Below, piece by piece: positions 37,324 to 47,376 of a stretch of DNA of 64,000 nt. Each line of letters starts with the position of its first letter. Position 1 is the first letter of the stretch. The position numbers were made by a program, and so were the translations under genes. Source of the stretch: Cyclina sinensis (taxonomy: Eukaryota; Mollusca; Bivalvia; Venerida; Veneridae); NCBI GenBank assembly GCA_012932295.1, contig JAAONU010000014.1:2622501-2686500 (forward strand). Reading direction: 5' to 3'. The notes beneath the pieces were generated by a model that was not told the DNA's origin, made no database searches, and saw only the letters and a program-made list of their open reading frames with translations.

Positions 37324-39451
37324 ATTAGAGTGAAGTTGGCTAAGAGATCAGCAATCGACGTTGGACATTCAATGTACAGCTATGCAATCAACATCCGGCT
37401 ATGCATTAGCAAATATGCTAATACAAAGCTGTGCAATCTACGTTCAGCTCTGCATTCAACGAATGTAGAGCTGTGCAATCGACATTCAACTTTACATTCA
37501 AACTACAATATTCCTGAATGTAGAGCTATGCATTCGACGTTCAGCTCTGCATTCACCAAATGCAGAGCTGTGCAATCTAAATTCAGCTCTACATTCGAAA
37601 TACCGTATTCCTGAATGTAGAGCTATGCATTCGACGTTCAGCTCTGCATTCAATGAATATACAGCTGTGCAATCGAAATTCAGCTCTGCATTCAACGAAT
37701 GTAGAGCTGTGCAATCGAAATTCAGCTCGACATTCGAAGTATAATATTCCGAATGCATAGATATGCATTCGACATTCAGCTCTGCATTCACCGAAAGCAG
37801 AGCTGTTCAATCGATATTCAGCTCTCAATTCAAAATACAATATTCATAAATGTAGAGCTATGCATTCGACGTTCAGCTCTGCATTCAAAGAATGTTGAGC
37901 TGTGCAATCGAATTTCAGCTCTACATTCAAAATAAATTATTCCTGAATGTAGAGCTATGCATTCGGCGTTCAGCACGACATTCGACGAATGTAGAGCTGT
38001 GCATTGGACAATCAGCTTTACATTTGAAATACATTATTTCTGAATGTAGAGCTATGCATTCGACGTTCAGCTCTGCATTCACCGAATGTAGAGCTGTGCA
38101 ATCGATATTCAGCTCTACATTCGAAATACAATAATCCGAATACATAGCTATGCATTCGACATTCAGCTCTGCATTCACCGAATGCAGAGCTGTTCAATCG
38201 ATATTCAGCGCTACATTCGAAATAAATAATTCCTGAATGTAGAGCTATGCATTCGACGTTCAGCTCTGCATTTAATGAATGTACAGCTGTGCAATCGAAA
38301 TTCAGCTCTGCATTCAACGAATGTAGAGCTGTGCAATCGAAATTCAGCTCAACATTCGAATTATAATATTCCGAATGCATAGCTATGCATTCGACATTCA
38401 GCCCTGCATTCACCGAATGAAGAGCTGTTCAATCGATATTCAGCTCTACATTCGAAATAAATAATTCCTGAATGTAGAGCTATGCATTCGACGTTCAGCT
38501 CTGCATTCACCGAATATAGAGCTGTGCAATCGAAATTCAGCTCGAAATTCGAAATACAATATTCCGAATGCATAGCTATGCATTCGACATTCAGCTCTGC
38601 ATTCACCGAATGCAGAGCTGTTCAATCGATATTCAGCTCTACATTCGAAATAAATAATCCCTGAATGTAGAGCTATGCATTCGACGTTTAGCTCTGCATT
38701 CAACGAATGTTGAGCTGTGCAATCGATATTCAGCTCTTCATTCAAAATAAACTATTCCCGAATGTAGAGCTATGCATTCGGCGTTCAGCACGACATTCGA
38801 CGAATGTAGAGCTGTGCATTGGACAATCAGCTTTACATTTGAAATACATTATTTCTGAATGTAGAGCTATGCATTCGACGTTCAGCTCTGCATTCACCGA
38901 ATGTAGAGCTGTGCAATCGAAATTCAGCTCGACATTTGAAATACAATATTCCGAATGCATAGCTATGCATTCGACATTCAGCTCTGCATTCACCGAATGC
39001 AGAGCTGTTTAATCGATATTCAGCTCTACATTCGAAATAAATAATTCCTGAATGTAGAGCTATGCATTCGGCGTTGAGCACGACATTCGACGAATGTAGA
39101 GCTGTGCATTGGACAATCAGCTTTACATTCGAAATAAATTATTCCTGAATGTAGAGCTATGCATTCGACGTTCAGCTCTGTATTCACCGAATGTAGAGCA
39201 GTGCAATCGATTTTCAGCTCTACATTCGAAATACAATATTCTCGAATGTAGAGCTATGCATTCGACGTTCAGCTCTGCATTCAATGAATGTGTGCAATCG
39301 AAATTCAGCTCGACATTCGAAATACAATATTCCGAATGCATTGCTATGCATTCGAAATTCAGCTCTGCATTCACCAAATGCAGAGCTGTGAAATACACTA
39401 TTCCTGAATGTAGTGCTATGCATTCGACATTCAGCTGTGCATTCACCGAAT
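37324..39451 (+). repeat. Foldback left arm: 39-bp hairpin modules
   Basis: After a ~100-bp unique terminal region, the arm is a tandem series of 39-bp modules, each with stem GAATGYAGAGCT, a ~15-nt loop of the type ATGCATTCGACGTTC, and stem AGCTCTRCATTC. Two modules are joined by ACC and pairs are joined by a ~17-bp linker such as GAAATACAATATTCCT, giving a ~98-bp composite period. Loops come in ATGCATTC and GTGCAATC versions. Open frames repeating HSTFSSAF on one strand and ECRAE on the other are artefacts of the palindromic unit. Confidence 0.92.
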
Positions 39452-40440
39452 CCACCCTGGAGAGTCACTAGACGTCAAAAATGGCATCTTTTTATTGGCA
39501 CCAAAATTCCTGAAAGTCTTCAAGCGTTTCAGAAACAGTCGCAGACCGATTAAATCGACCCTGGAGTGTCACTAGACATACAAAAATGCCATTTTCTTGA
39601 TTGGCACCAAAATTCCTGAAAGTCTGCGAGCGTTTCAGAAACAGTCGCACACCGGTTAAATCGAATCTGGAGTGACCTTAGACATAAAAAATGGCTTTTT
39701 TATTGGCACCAAAATTCCTGAAAGTCTGCGAGTGTGTAAGAAACAGTCGCAGACCAATTTAATCGACCGTGGAGAGTCACTAGACATCAAGTGTGTCATT
39801 TTCTTGATTGGCACCAAAATTCCTGAAAGTCTGCGAGCGTTTCAGAAACAGTCGCAGACCGGTTAAATCGAATCTGGAGAGACCTTAGACATAAAAAAAT
39901 GGCATTTTTTTGATTGGCACCAAAATTCCTGAAAGTCTGCGAGAGTTTCAGAGACAGTCGCAGACCGATTAAATCGACCCTGGAGTGTCACTAGACATCA
40001 AAAATGCAATTTTCTTGATTGGCACCAAAATTCCTGAAAGTCTGCGAGCGTTTCAGAAACAGTCGGAGACCGGTTAAATCGAATCTGGAGAGACCCTAGA
40101 CATAAAAAATGGCTTTTTTATTGGCACTTAAATTCCTGAAAGTCTGCGAGTGTGTAAGAAACAGTCGCAGACCAATTTAATCGACCGTGGAGAGTCACTA
40201 GACATAAAAAAATGTCATTTTCTTGATTGGCAGCAACATTCCTGAAACTTTTCGAGAGTGTTAAAAGCAGTCGCAGACCTTTTAAATCGAACCGGGTGGT
40301 CTCTAGACATTTTACGTGACAATTTCACGATTGGCACCAAAATTCCTGAAAGTCTGCAGGAGTGTCAGAAACAGTGGCAGCCCTATGCAATAGACTCGGT
40401 TGCGTCTCAAGATGTTAAAATATGTCTTAATTTGACTTAG
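39452..40440 (+). repeat. Foldback core: ~105-bp tandem repeat, ~9 copies, 4-mer higher order
   Basis: The unit carries CTGGAG-GTCACTAGACAT, TTGATTGGCACCAAAATTCC, TGAAAGTCTGCGAGCGTTTC and AACAGTCGCAGACCGGTTAA words and is unrelated to the arms. Copies start near 39454, 39559, 39664, 39767, 39872, 39978, 40084, 40186 and 40290. Variant copies 3-4 (with GTGTGTAAGAAACAG and AATTTAATCGACCGTGG) recur as copies 7-8 about 420 bp later, a four-unit higher-order period. The last copy is most diverged. Confidence 0.9.
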
Positions 40441-40545
40441 ACTTTCCAGACTTTTCTTACTTCCCTAGTGCTACTGCTCTTACTGCTACTCATAATTCTA
40501 TATTGTATTTATAATGTTGACCTAATATCAATTGCACAGGTCTAG

Positions 40546-42849
40546 TATCTTGAATGTAAAGTTGAATGCCGATTGCACAGCTCTACATTCGTTGAATGCA
40601 GAGCTGAACGTAGATTGCACAGCTCTACATTCAGGAATGATTTATTTTGAATGTAGAGCTGAATATCGATTGCACAGCTGTACATTCGTTGAATGTAAAG
40701 CTGAACGTCGAATGCATAGCTGTACATTTAGGAATATTGTATTTCGAATGCAGAGCTGCAGAGCAGGATTATTGTATCTTGAATGTAGAGTTGAATGTCG
40801 ATTACACAGCTCTACATTCATTGAATGCAGAGCTGAACTTCGATTGCATAGCTCTACATTCAGGAATAATTTATTTTGAATGTAGAGCTGAATCTCGATT
40901 ACACAGCTCTACATTCGTTGAATGCAGAGATGAACGTCGAATGCATAGCTCTACATTCAAGAATATTGTTTATGAATGTAGAGCTGAATTTCGATTGAAC
41001 AGCTGTACATTCGGTGAATGCAGAGCTGAACTTCGATTGCATAGCTCTACATTCATGAATATTGTATATCGAATGTAGAGCTGAATGTTGATTGCACAGC
41101 TCTACATTCGTTGTATATATCTTTGTATACTTTCGTGAACTCTTCAAAAGGTACGGCAGAACTAGAACAGAACAAGGCCTACGCCAATGCCTCATGCAGG
41201 AATACATACTGGTTCTTATGATAAATCAATACATACTTAGTACATTAATATAACAGCCAATCTATAAACGTACTGTGTATCACTTGATGTCTCTGAATAT
41301 TTCTATAAAACTCACTTTGTAAGGAAGAACAAATTAAAACTGGATATAATGAAAGAAATATTTCGATCCAATCATATTTTTTTTAAAAATCTGGAAAAAA
41401 AGCATTGTTATGATTTTAACGAGAGCACCGCTGGGCCGAGCATTATATCCCCGAAGGGTGTTTTTTCTAAGTATGATGCATTTGTGATATAAGTGAGGTA
41501 ACCTTAGGCTTTAAAATTAAATGATTTGCTTTAAATGTAGAGCTGAATGTTGATTGCACAGCTCTACATTCGTTGAATGAAGAGCTGAACGTCGATTGCA
41601 TAGCTGTACATTTGGGGAATGCAGAGCTGAACGTCAAATGCATAGCTCTACATTCAGGAATACGGTATTTCGAGTGTAGATCTGAATGTCGATTGCACAG
41701 CTCTACATTCGTTGAATGAAGAGCTGAACGTCGATTGCATAGCTCTACATTCGGGGAATGCAGAGCTGAACTTCGAATGCATAGCTCTACATTCAGAAAT
41801 ACGGTATTTCGAGTGTAGAGCTGAATTTCGATGGCACAGCTGTACATTCATTGAATGCAGAGCTGAACGTCGAATGCATAGCTCTACATTCAGGAATTAT
41901 TTATTTCGAATGTAGAGCTGAATTTCGATTGAACAGCTCTGCATTCGGTGAATGCAGAGCTGAATGTCGAATGCATAGCTATGCATTCGGAATATTGTAT
42001 TGCGAATGTCGAGCTGAATTTCGATTGCACAGCTCTACATTCGGTGAATGCAGAGCTGAACGTCGAATGCATAGCTCTACATTCAGGAATAATGTATTTC
42101 AGATGTAAAGCTGAGTGTCCAATGCACAGCTCTACATTCGTCGAATGTCGTGCTGAACGCCGAATGCATAGCTCTACATTCAGGAATAATTTATTTTGAA
42201 TGTAGAGCTGAATATCGATTGCACAACTCAACATTCGTTGAATGCAGAGCTGAACGTCGAATGCATAGCTCTACATTCAGGAATATTGTATTTCGAATTG
42301 AGAGCTGAATATCGATTGCACAGCTCTGTATTCGGTGAATGCAGAGCTGAATGTCGAATGCATAGCTATGCATTCGGAATATTGTTTTTCGAATGTCGAG
42401 CTGAATTTCGATTGCACAGCTCTACATTCGTTGAATGCAGAGCTGAATTTCGATTGCACAGCTGTACATTCATTGAATGCAGAGCTGAACGTCGAATGCA
42501 TAGCTCTTCATTCAGATATATTATATTTCGAATGTAGAGCTAAATTTCGATTGCACAGCTCTGCATTTGGTGAATGCAGAGCTGAACGTCGAATGCATTG
42601 AACAGCTGTACATTCGGTGAATGCAGAGCTGAACTTCGATTGCATAGCTCTACATTCAGGAATATTGTATTTTGAATGTAGAGCTGAATGTCGATTGCAC
42701 AGCTCTACATTCGTTGAATGCAGAGCTGAACGTAGATTGCACAGCTGTGTATTAGCATATTTCCTAATGCACAGCCGGATGTTGATTGCATAGCTGTACT
42801 TTGAATGTCGAACGTCGATTGCCGATCTCTTAGCCAACTTCACTCTAAT
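40546..42849 (-). repeat. Foldback right arm (inverted hairpin array)
   Basis: The same 39-bp modules as the left arm, read on the opposite strand, ending in the inverse of the left terminal ~100 bp. The array is interrupted at 41117-41536 by sequence matching 44886-45306; array sequence beginning GTAGAGCTGAATGTTGATTG lies on both sides of that segment. Confidence 0.9.
41117..41536 (-). pseudogene. Captured RPTP exon/intron fragment inside the transposon
   Basis: This ~420-bp block matches 44886-45306 with only about three substitutions and a small poly-T length change. It contains the first 98 bp of the D1-end exon (coding NQYVFLHEALAEALF onward, until the exon is cut off), its splice acceptor, the upstream intron sequence, and part of the interspersed repeat with CACCGCTGGGCCGAGCATT. 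It is in the same orientation as its source. The right junction shares AAT with the array unit AATGTAGAGC, which suggests microhomology-mediated template switching. Confidence 0.9.
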
Positions 42850-42858
42850 GGTAGCGGT
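42850..42858. repeat. Right target-site duplication GGTAGCGGT
   Basis: Identical to 37315-37323. The downstream intron sequence resumes collinearly with the paralogous intron from 49870 on. Confidence 0.92.
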
Positions 42859-43374
42859 GGTTTATATCATTTTTGTTATGAAGACGATTATAATGATAAT
42901 GATGATAATGCTGGTTAGGTGATAATCGCGATGATGATGATGGAAATTCAAACTGATGATAGTGATATTTTCTGACATACTTGCCGCTTATAACGATTAC
43001 ACTGAGTATGTCAAAACAATGTTCAAATATCATTTTTAAAGTTACAAAACAAGGAAGAATTCTTCAAATCCCTATGAACCTACATTACGTACCGGGTTTG
43101 TAATGCGGTCAAGGTTGACAACAGAGGTGACCCTGTTCTCGTAAATCATTCTCCAGAAATCTACAACAGTGTCAGGTAGCGGATTCTGCGTCAGAAGGAA
43201 CGTTTTATCCTCTATGTTTTCCTTGAAAGGGGAAAAAAGTTTATATCATTGTTGACGGCACGAACTTTGTACATGTTTATCACATACATATAAACATGTG
43301 TATACTGGTGGTTATCTATCTACATGTAAAGAAAAAAATTGAAGTTGGTTAAAAGAGACATGGCAAAAATAAGT

Positions 43375-43448
43375 TGGCCAGTGTGGGGGTCGAACCCACG
43401 ACATTCGCGTTATTAGCACGACGCTCTAACCGACTGAGCTAACCGGCC
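43375..43448 (-). tRNA. tRNA-Ile (AAT)
   Basis: 74 nt including the discriminator A. The acceptor stem GGCCGGT/ACTGGCC, anticodon stem TCGTG/CGCGA, loop CTAATAA, and T arm GTGGG-TTCGACC-CCCAC all pair. It lies in a pseudogene intron in the left duplication copy and is paired with tRNA-Leu at 44152. Confidence 0.95.
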
Positions 43449-44151
43449 ACTTTGGAAAAGAAGGTCAGATAGAAAAACAACTAATGAGACAAAAAATAAC
43501 AGTTAACGTGTTATTTATTAATTTTGGTATACTCTATTCATTTCGTGAAAATTTGAATATTTTATAAATGTGTAAAAAAGAATACGCTTAAAGTTGAAAA
43601 AACAGGATTGACACAAGTTTAGAAAAAAAATCAGAAAAAAGCAACAAAGCTTTATCAATATTCAAAAGCATGGATAATTTACTTTCAATACATAATGTTT
43701 ACTATAAGCCTAAGCTTCAATTAAACGAGTAAAATAGTATTTATATTTTTTGGTTTCTTAAAAAAATGTCATGAAAATTTAAGTTTAACTTCACAGATGA
43801 CCAATTTAATGTAATCTATTTCAGTAAGGTAATTGACCTACAAAGGATATCTTCCGTACAGACTAGGTCAGTCAGGCTCGAATTGAAATCATCAACACAA
43901 TAAACATTTTATTTTTTGTCATCCGGCCAACCGTCCGCAAGTGCAGACTGTTTGTAATTAAACCATATTGAATCAGAAACTGTCAAATTAAATTGATCAT
44001 GCGGACAAATATTCTCGAGTTCATATTATGTGATAAGAAGTAAGCTGCTAAAACATGCTGGATTTAAATTTGATAAACGTGTCATTTGAAGTGAGACAAA
44101 AGATTGCATTTATCAAACTGGATTAGTAAGTGTAGCAAATTGTAAAATATC

Positions 44152-44233
44152 GGTAGCGTGGCCGAGCGGTCTAAGGCGCTGGTTTTAGGCACCAGTCTCT
44201 TCGGAGGCGTGGGTTCGAATCCCACCGCTGCCA
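44152..44233 (+). tRNA. tRNA-Leu (TAG)
   Basis: 82 nt with the long variable arm typical of Leu (TCTCTTCGGAG). Acceptor stem GGTAGCG/CGCTGCC, anticodon stem CTGGT/ACCAG with loop TTTAGGC (anticodon TAG), and T arm GTGGG-TTCGAAT-CCCAC. It is divergent from the tRNA-Ile at 43375. Confidence 0.95.
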
Positions 44234-45190
44234 TATGATTTTTTTTTTGCGTATCTACAATGTCGAAGGGTTGATGACACATGGTTGTAAACAGTGGAAC
44301 ATTTGACCATTTACCATTTACAACAATAGGAGACATTCTGGATAAAGATAAAAGTTTCAGTCAAAAATTCTGTACAAACCACACACCTTTGATCCGATAA
44401 CTCTTTATAGATAGATCAACACAACAGCAAATATCAACTAAAGACATCCCGCAGAAAACAAAAGCAAAGACAAAGTGACATAGTTATAAAACTATATTTT
44501 AGGCAGTCTTCTATTCACAATTTGTGAACCATACTTACTGATAAATACACTGCATTGATGTAGTCATTCCGATCATGTACCCGAGTAATTAGCCAATAAT
44601 CATCAACGTATTCCTACGCAAGAATATACTCCATTCAAATAGTACTTTGAAAACTTTAAATATGGTAAGGTATCATTCAGTTTGGTGTTCAGTAATTTCC
44701 GGCCGTGTATTCACCGTGTTATCATCTTTAAGCTTATGGCTACATTCAATAAAAATTTGACATTCGATGCCAAAAAAAAAAAAAACAACAATAAAGAAAC
44801 AAACAAACAAACAAAAACAAAATAAAATGTTACCTGAAAATCCAACTCCAGTTTTGACTTCTTAGATTTCTGATCAGTTTCTAGCATATCTTTGTATACT
44901 TTCGTGAACTCTTCAAAAGGTACGGCAGAACTAGAACAGAACAAGGCCTCCGCCAATGCCTCATGCAGGAATACATACTGGTTCTTATGATAAATCAATA
45001 CATACTTAGTACATTAATATAACAGCCAATCTATAAACGTACTGTGTATCACTTGATGTCTCTGAATATTTCTATAAAACTCACTTTGTAAGGAAGAACA
45101 AATTAAAACTGGATATAATGAAAGAAATATTTCGATCCAATCATATTTTTTTTTTAAAATCTGGAAAAAAAGCATTGTTATGATTTTAAC

Positions 45191-45494
45191 AAGAGCACCG
45201 CTGGGCCGAGCATTATATCCCCGAAGGGTGTTTTTTCTAAGTATGATGCATTTGTGATATAAGTGAGGTAATCTTAGGCTTTAAAATTAAATGATTTGCT
45301 TTAAATTTTGATTTTTTTTACCTTTGACCTACTGACCCAAAAACCAAAAGGAGTCATTCACTCAATGTGTGCAACCATGATATGAATTTTGAAGTTTCTA
45401 TGAAAAATGGTTGTCGAATTCTAGACTGTAAATTTTTCTAACCATTTAGGTCACTGTGACCCTGACCTTTGACATACTGATCCCAAAATGTCTT
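45191..45494. repeat. Interspersed repeat at the duplication junction
   Basis: Contains CACCGCTGGGCCGAGCATT, a CCCCGAAGGGTGTTTTTTC stretch, ACCTTTGACCTACTGACCC and GTGACCCTGACCTTTGACA. It lies exactly between the end of the left duplication copy and the beginning of the right copy and is absent at the corresponding right border near 52870. Its style is that of an abundant interspersed repeat; it may have mediated the duplication or inserted at the junction. Confidence 0.65.
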
Positions 45495-46017
45495 TTGCGC
45501 TGACAAATGGAAATGAGAGCTTGCAATATCTCTGTATCCTCAATTTCAGTTATCTTTTCTTGTGTGACGCATAACTTGAAAACAATCGGTTTCTAGCGTT
45601 AAACAGTGATAGCGCACAGGGAGATGAAGTGTTGAGATTAAAGTATTTTTCTTATATGTGTTCAGACTTTGATATCAGTCTTTCTAATGGATATACATGT
45701 ATTGCGAGAAACACAGTTGAACACAGTCTGTGCAGGTTCAGCAAGGTATAAAGTGGGAAAACTTATGGGGGGAATGAACTTTGTTGACATGGTTTCAAGG
45801 GGGTTCCTGACTGCTAGCGAGGTGATTGTTACCGAATATAAGTCCATTCTTAAGTCAGCTGCTCCAGTATTTCGAGTTTAAGGTTTATTGATATTCCATT
45901 TGCCAAACAAACATACTGGTCGGGCTGAAATTATGATGAAATAATGAGTCTGTATGTTGATTATTTCAGAAATTATTTGTTGACCATTCATTTTTTGGCG
46001 CAAACAAAATATACATA

Positions 46018-46045
46018 TGGCCAGTGTGGGGGTCGAAGCATTCTT
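46018..46045 (-). pseudogene. tRNA-Ile 3'-end relic
   Basis: TGGCCAGTGTGGGGGTCGAA is preserved, then similarity stops. It is paralogous to 33781-33806 and slightly better preserved. Confidence 0.7.
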
Positions 46046-46301
46046 TTAGATTTGATTATTAACCATTTGAAAGTCTCAGGGTGTATATGATATTGGAAAT
46101 CATATTTCATGATAAATTAGAGTTGTCAATCAACATTTTCAGTATGTATAAAACTTAAGTTTCTAGAAGAGGTTGACGTATATAAAGAAGTGAACAACTG
46201 TTCAGTTTTATTTGGAATGCACATTGAAACAAAGTAGGCCAAGACCATAACAATAAAGAATACAAAATGTGACAGATAAACGGCTGGATTAACGTCAACG
46301 A

Positions 46302-46366
46302 ATGGGCCCAGATGCTGGTTAAAAGTACCGGTCTCTTCAGAGGCGAAAGTTCAAATTCAAAGCTGA
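46302..46366 (+). pseudogene. tRNA-Leu relic
   Basis: GATGCTGGTTAAAAGTACCG and GTCTCTTCAGAGGCGAAAGT followed by TCAAATTC correspond to the anticodon, variable and T arms of tRNA-Leu, with broken stems. Paralogous to 34064-34126. Confidence 0.7.
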
Positions 46367-47043
46367 GAAGTATTTATTTTCAGGATATATTTATCATGCT
46401 TCTAAAAATCCACTATGGCGTTATTGTAAAGTTTTTGAAAAATGTTAATCATAGCAAAATATTCTTTTTCACTGTGTGTCTAAAATCTACTATGGAATTA
46501 TACAGAGTTTTTGGGGAAAAAGTAATCACAGCAAAATATTAGCTGAATTAATAGCCTTATATTCTGTCTTGGTTAAGGCCTATCAAAAGGAGTTTATAAA
46601 TTAACATTATTACATTATTGCATGAAACGTTTATCTAAAACAAACAAATGTGTTAGCAAAAAAAACACAACAAATTAAACCTTATCAGCGAGAGAATACG
46701 CCATAAAGACAAATTTCCTTGTGTGTCATAATACTTTCCTAACCTTAATAGCATCTTAGATCACAACATTCGCACCACTTCAACAATAAATCACAGTTAT
46801 TTTTGAAGAATAAAAATGCTGAAAAAACACGAACGATTCACGTGACTGAAGTAGAATAATTCTAAAACACAACAGTTATTTACACAATTTATTTACAAAA
46901 TTAGCGAAGTTTGTTTAAAAGGTACAAATAATACCATTGCAAGTTAAAATAAATCATTTTATCTATAATTCATCTCATCAATGAATGTTGATTTATTCGT
47001 TTGTGTTTAAGTATGTGATAAAGTTAACTTTTTACAACAATTC

Positions 47044-47049
47044 TTTATT
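47044..47049 (-). promoter_or_regulatory. Candidate polyadenylation signal of the RPTP gene
   Basis: AATAAA on the minus strand, ~330 bases after the RPTP stop codon. A second one lies at 46992-46997. Confidence 0.4.
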
Positions 47050-47376
47050 CGTACCAACATGAATTCAGAGTACATATATTTATAATTTATAATCATGCAT
47101 AGTGTATTGACACCGTAACACATGTATAATTGTAAAGGTGACAAGAGTAAAAGCTCTAGAAACGTTATTTTAGCAAACAAATTGTAAATGTCAAAGTTCT
47201 TTCTGAGATTCAATAAATTTTGAAGCAAGGGGAAAAAATCGTACTATTCCCGATGTCACTGATAGGGTGGAAGGAGTAGCTTCCCTTGATATTGGTTTGA
47301 AAAAAAAGTCACAAAATGGCAAATAATCCAGTCATATAAAATGTCACAGGAAGTTTCATATCTCTAGGGTGTTCAC

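Larger units (their letters stand above)
37324..42849. mobile_element. Composite foldback transposon, 5,526 bp
   Basis: The element begins ATTAGAGTGAAGTTGGCTAA and ends with its inverse complement. The outer ~100 bp at each end are near-perfect inverted copies, then both arms become arrays of hairpin modules. A 9-bp duplication GGTAGCGGT flanks it, and the related empty site survives at 49861-49869. Layout: left arm 37324-39451, core of ~105-bp tandem repeats 39452-40440, short unique bridge to about 40545, right arm 40546-42849 interrupted by captured RPTP sequence at 41117-41536. There is no transposase, so it is non-autonomous. Long inverted repeats made of subrepeats and a 9-bp target duplication recall Drosophila Foldback (FB/NOF, MuDR group); sea urchin TU elements are another structural analogue. 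Homology to either is not claimed. Confidence 0.93.
35161..44983 (-). pseudogene. Partial RPTP duplicate (D1 end plus D2), disabled
   Basis: Exon copies on the minus strand: 44834-44983 (end of D1, intact, QYVFLHEALAEALF), 44539-44595 (3' part of the NDYINA exon only), 43093-43221 (LLTQNPLPDT, intact), 36903-37028 (intact), about 36315-36452, 36021-36156 (NGATKSGLF, intact) and the last exon from 35226. Lesions visible against the right copy: loss of the whole linker exon with the 5' part of the NDYINA exon; a 5-bp deletion near 36405 after KFW that shifts frame; a ~105-bp deletion at about 36305 removing the HC of the P-loop and the splice donor; a 16-bp deletion in the final exon giving an altered end; and a 5.5-kb transposon in one intron. 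No upstream D1, membrane or EGF exons accompany it, so it cannot make a receptor alone. Alternative 3' exon use by the main gene is conceivable but would yield broken D2. Confidence 0.88.
33259..45190. repeat. Left (decayed) copy of a tandem segmental duplication
   Basis: From GCGCTGACAAATGG at 33259 to about 45190, this region is collinear with 45495-52870: the same RPTP exons, the same introns, the same tRNA pair and the same flanking unique DNA, at high identity by eye. It is longer because of the 5.5-kb transposon (37324-42849). It also has deletions, including about 670 bp corresponding to 51623-52289. The downstream flanks (33259-35160 and 45495-47376) are included, so the duplicated unit extended beyond the gene's stop codon. 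Confidence 0.9.

Noticed and set aside
37093..37614. 173-codon Asp/Gly-rich open frame
   Set aside because: Produced by the GAT/GGT triplet tract running across the target site into the transposon; the paralogous intron at 49652 has no corresponding frame.
37498..42843. Many open frames of 60-143 codons on both strands with recurring HSTFSSAFTECRA or ECRAERRMHSSTF peptides
   Set aside because: They follow the palindromic 39-bp modules on both strands, change frame between units, and have no conserved ends or signal sequences; they are shadows of the transposon arms.
35161..44983. A second functional phosphatase gene
   Set aside because: The P-loop HC, one splice donor and a linker exon are deleted, two frame-shifting deletions are present, and no D1, membrane or EGF exons accompany it.
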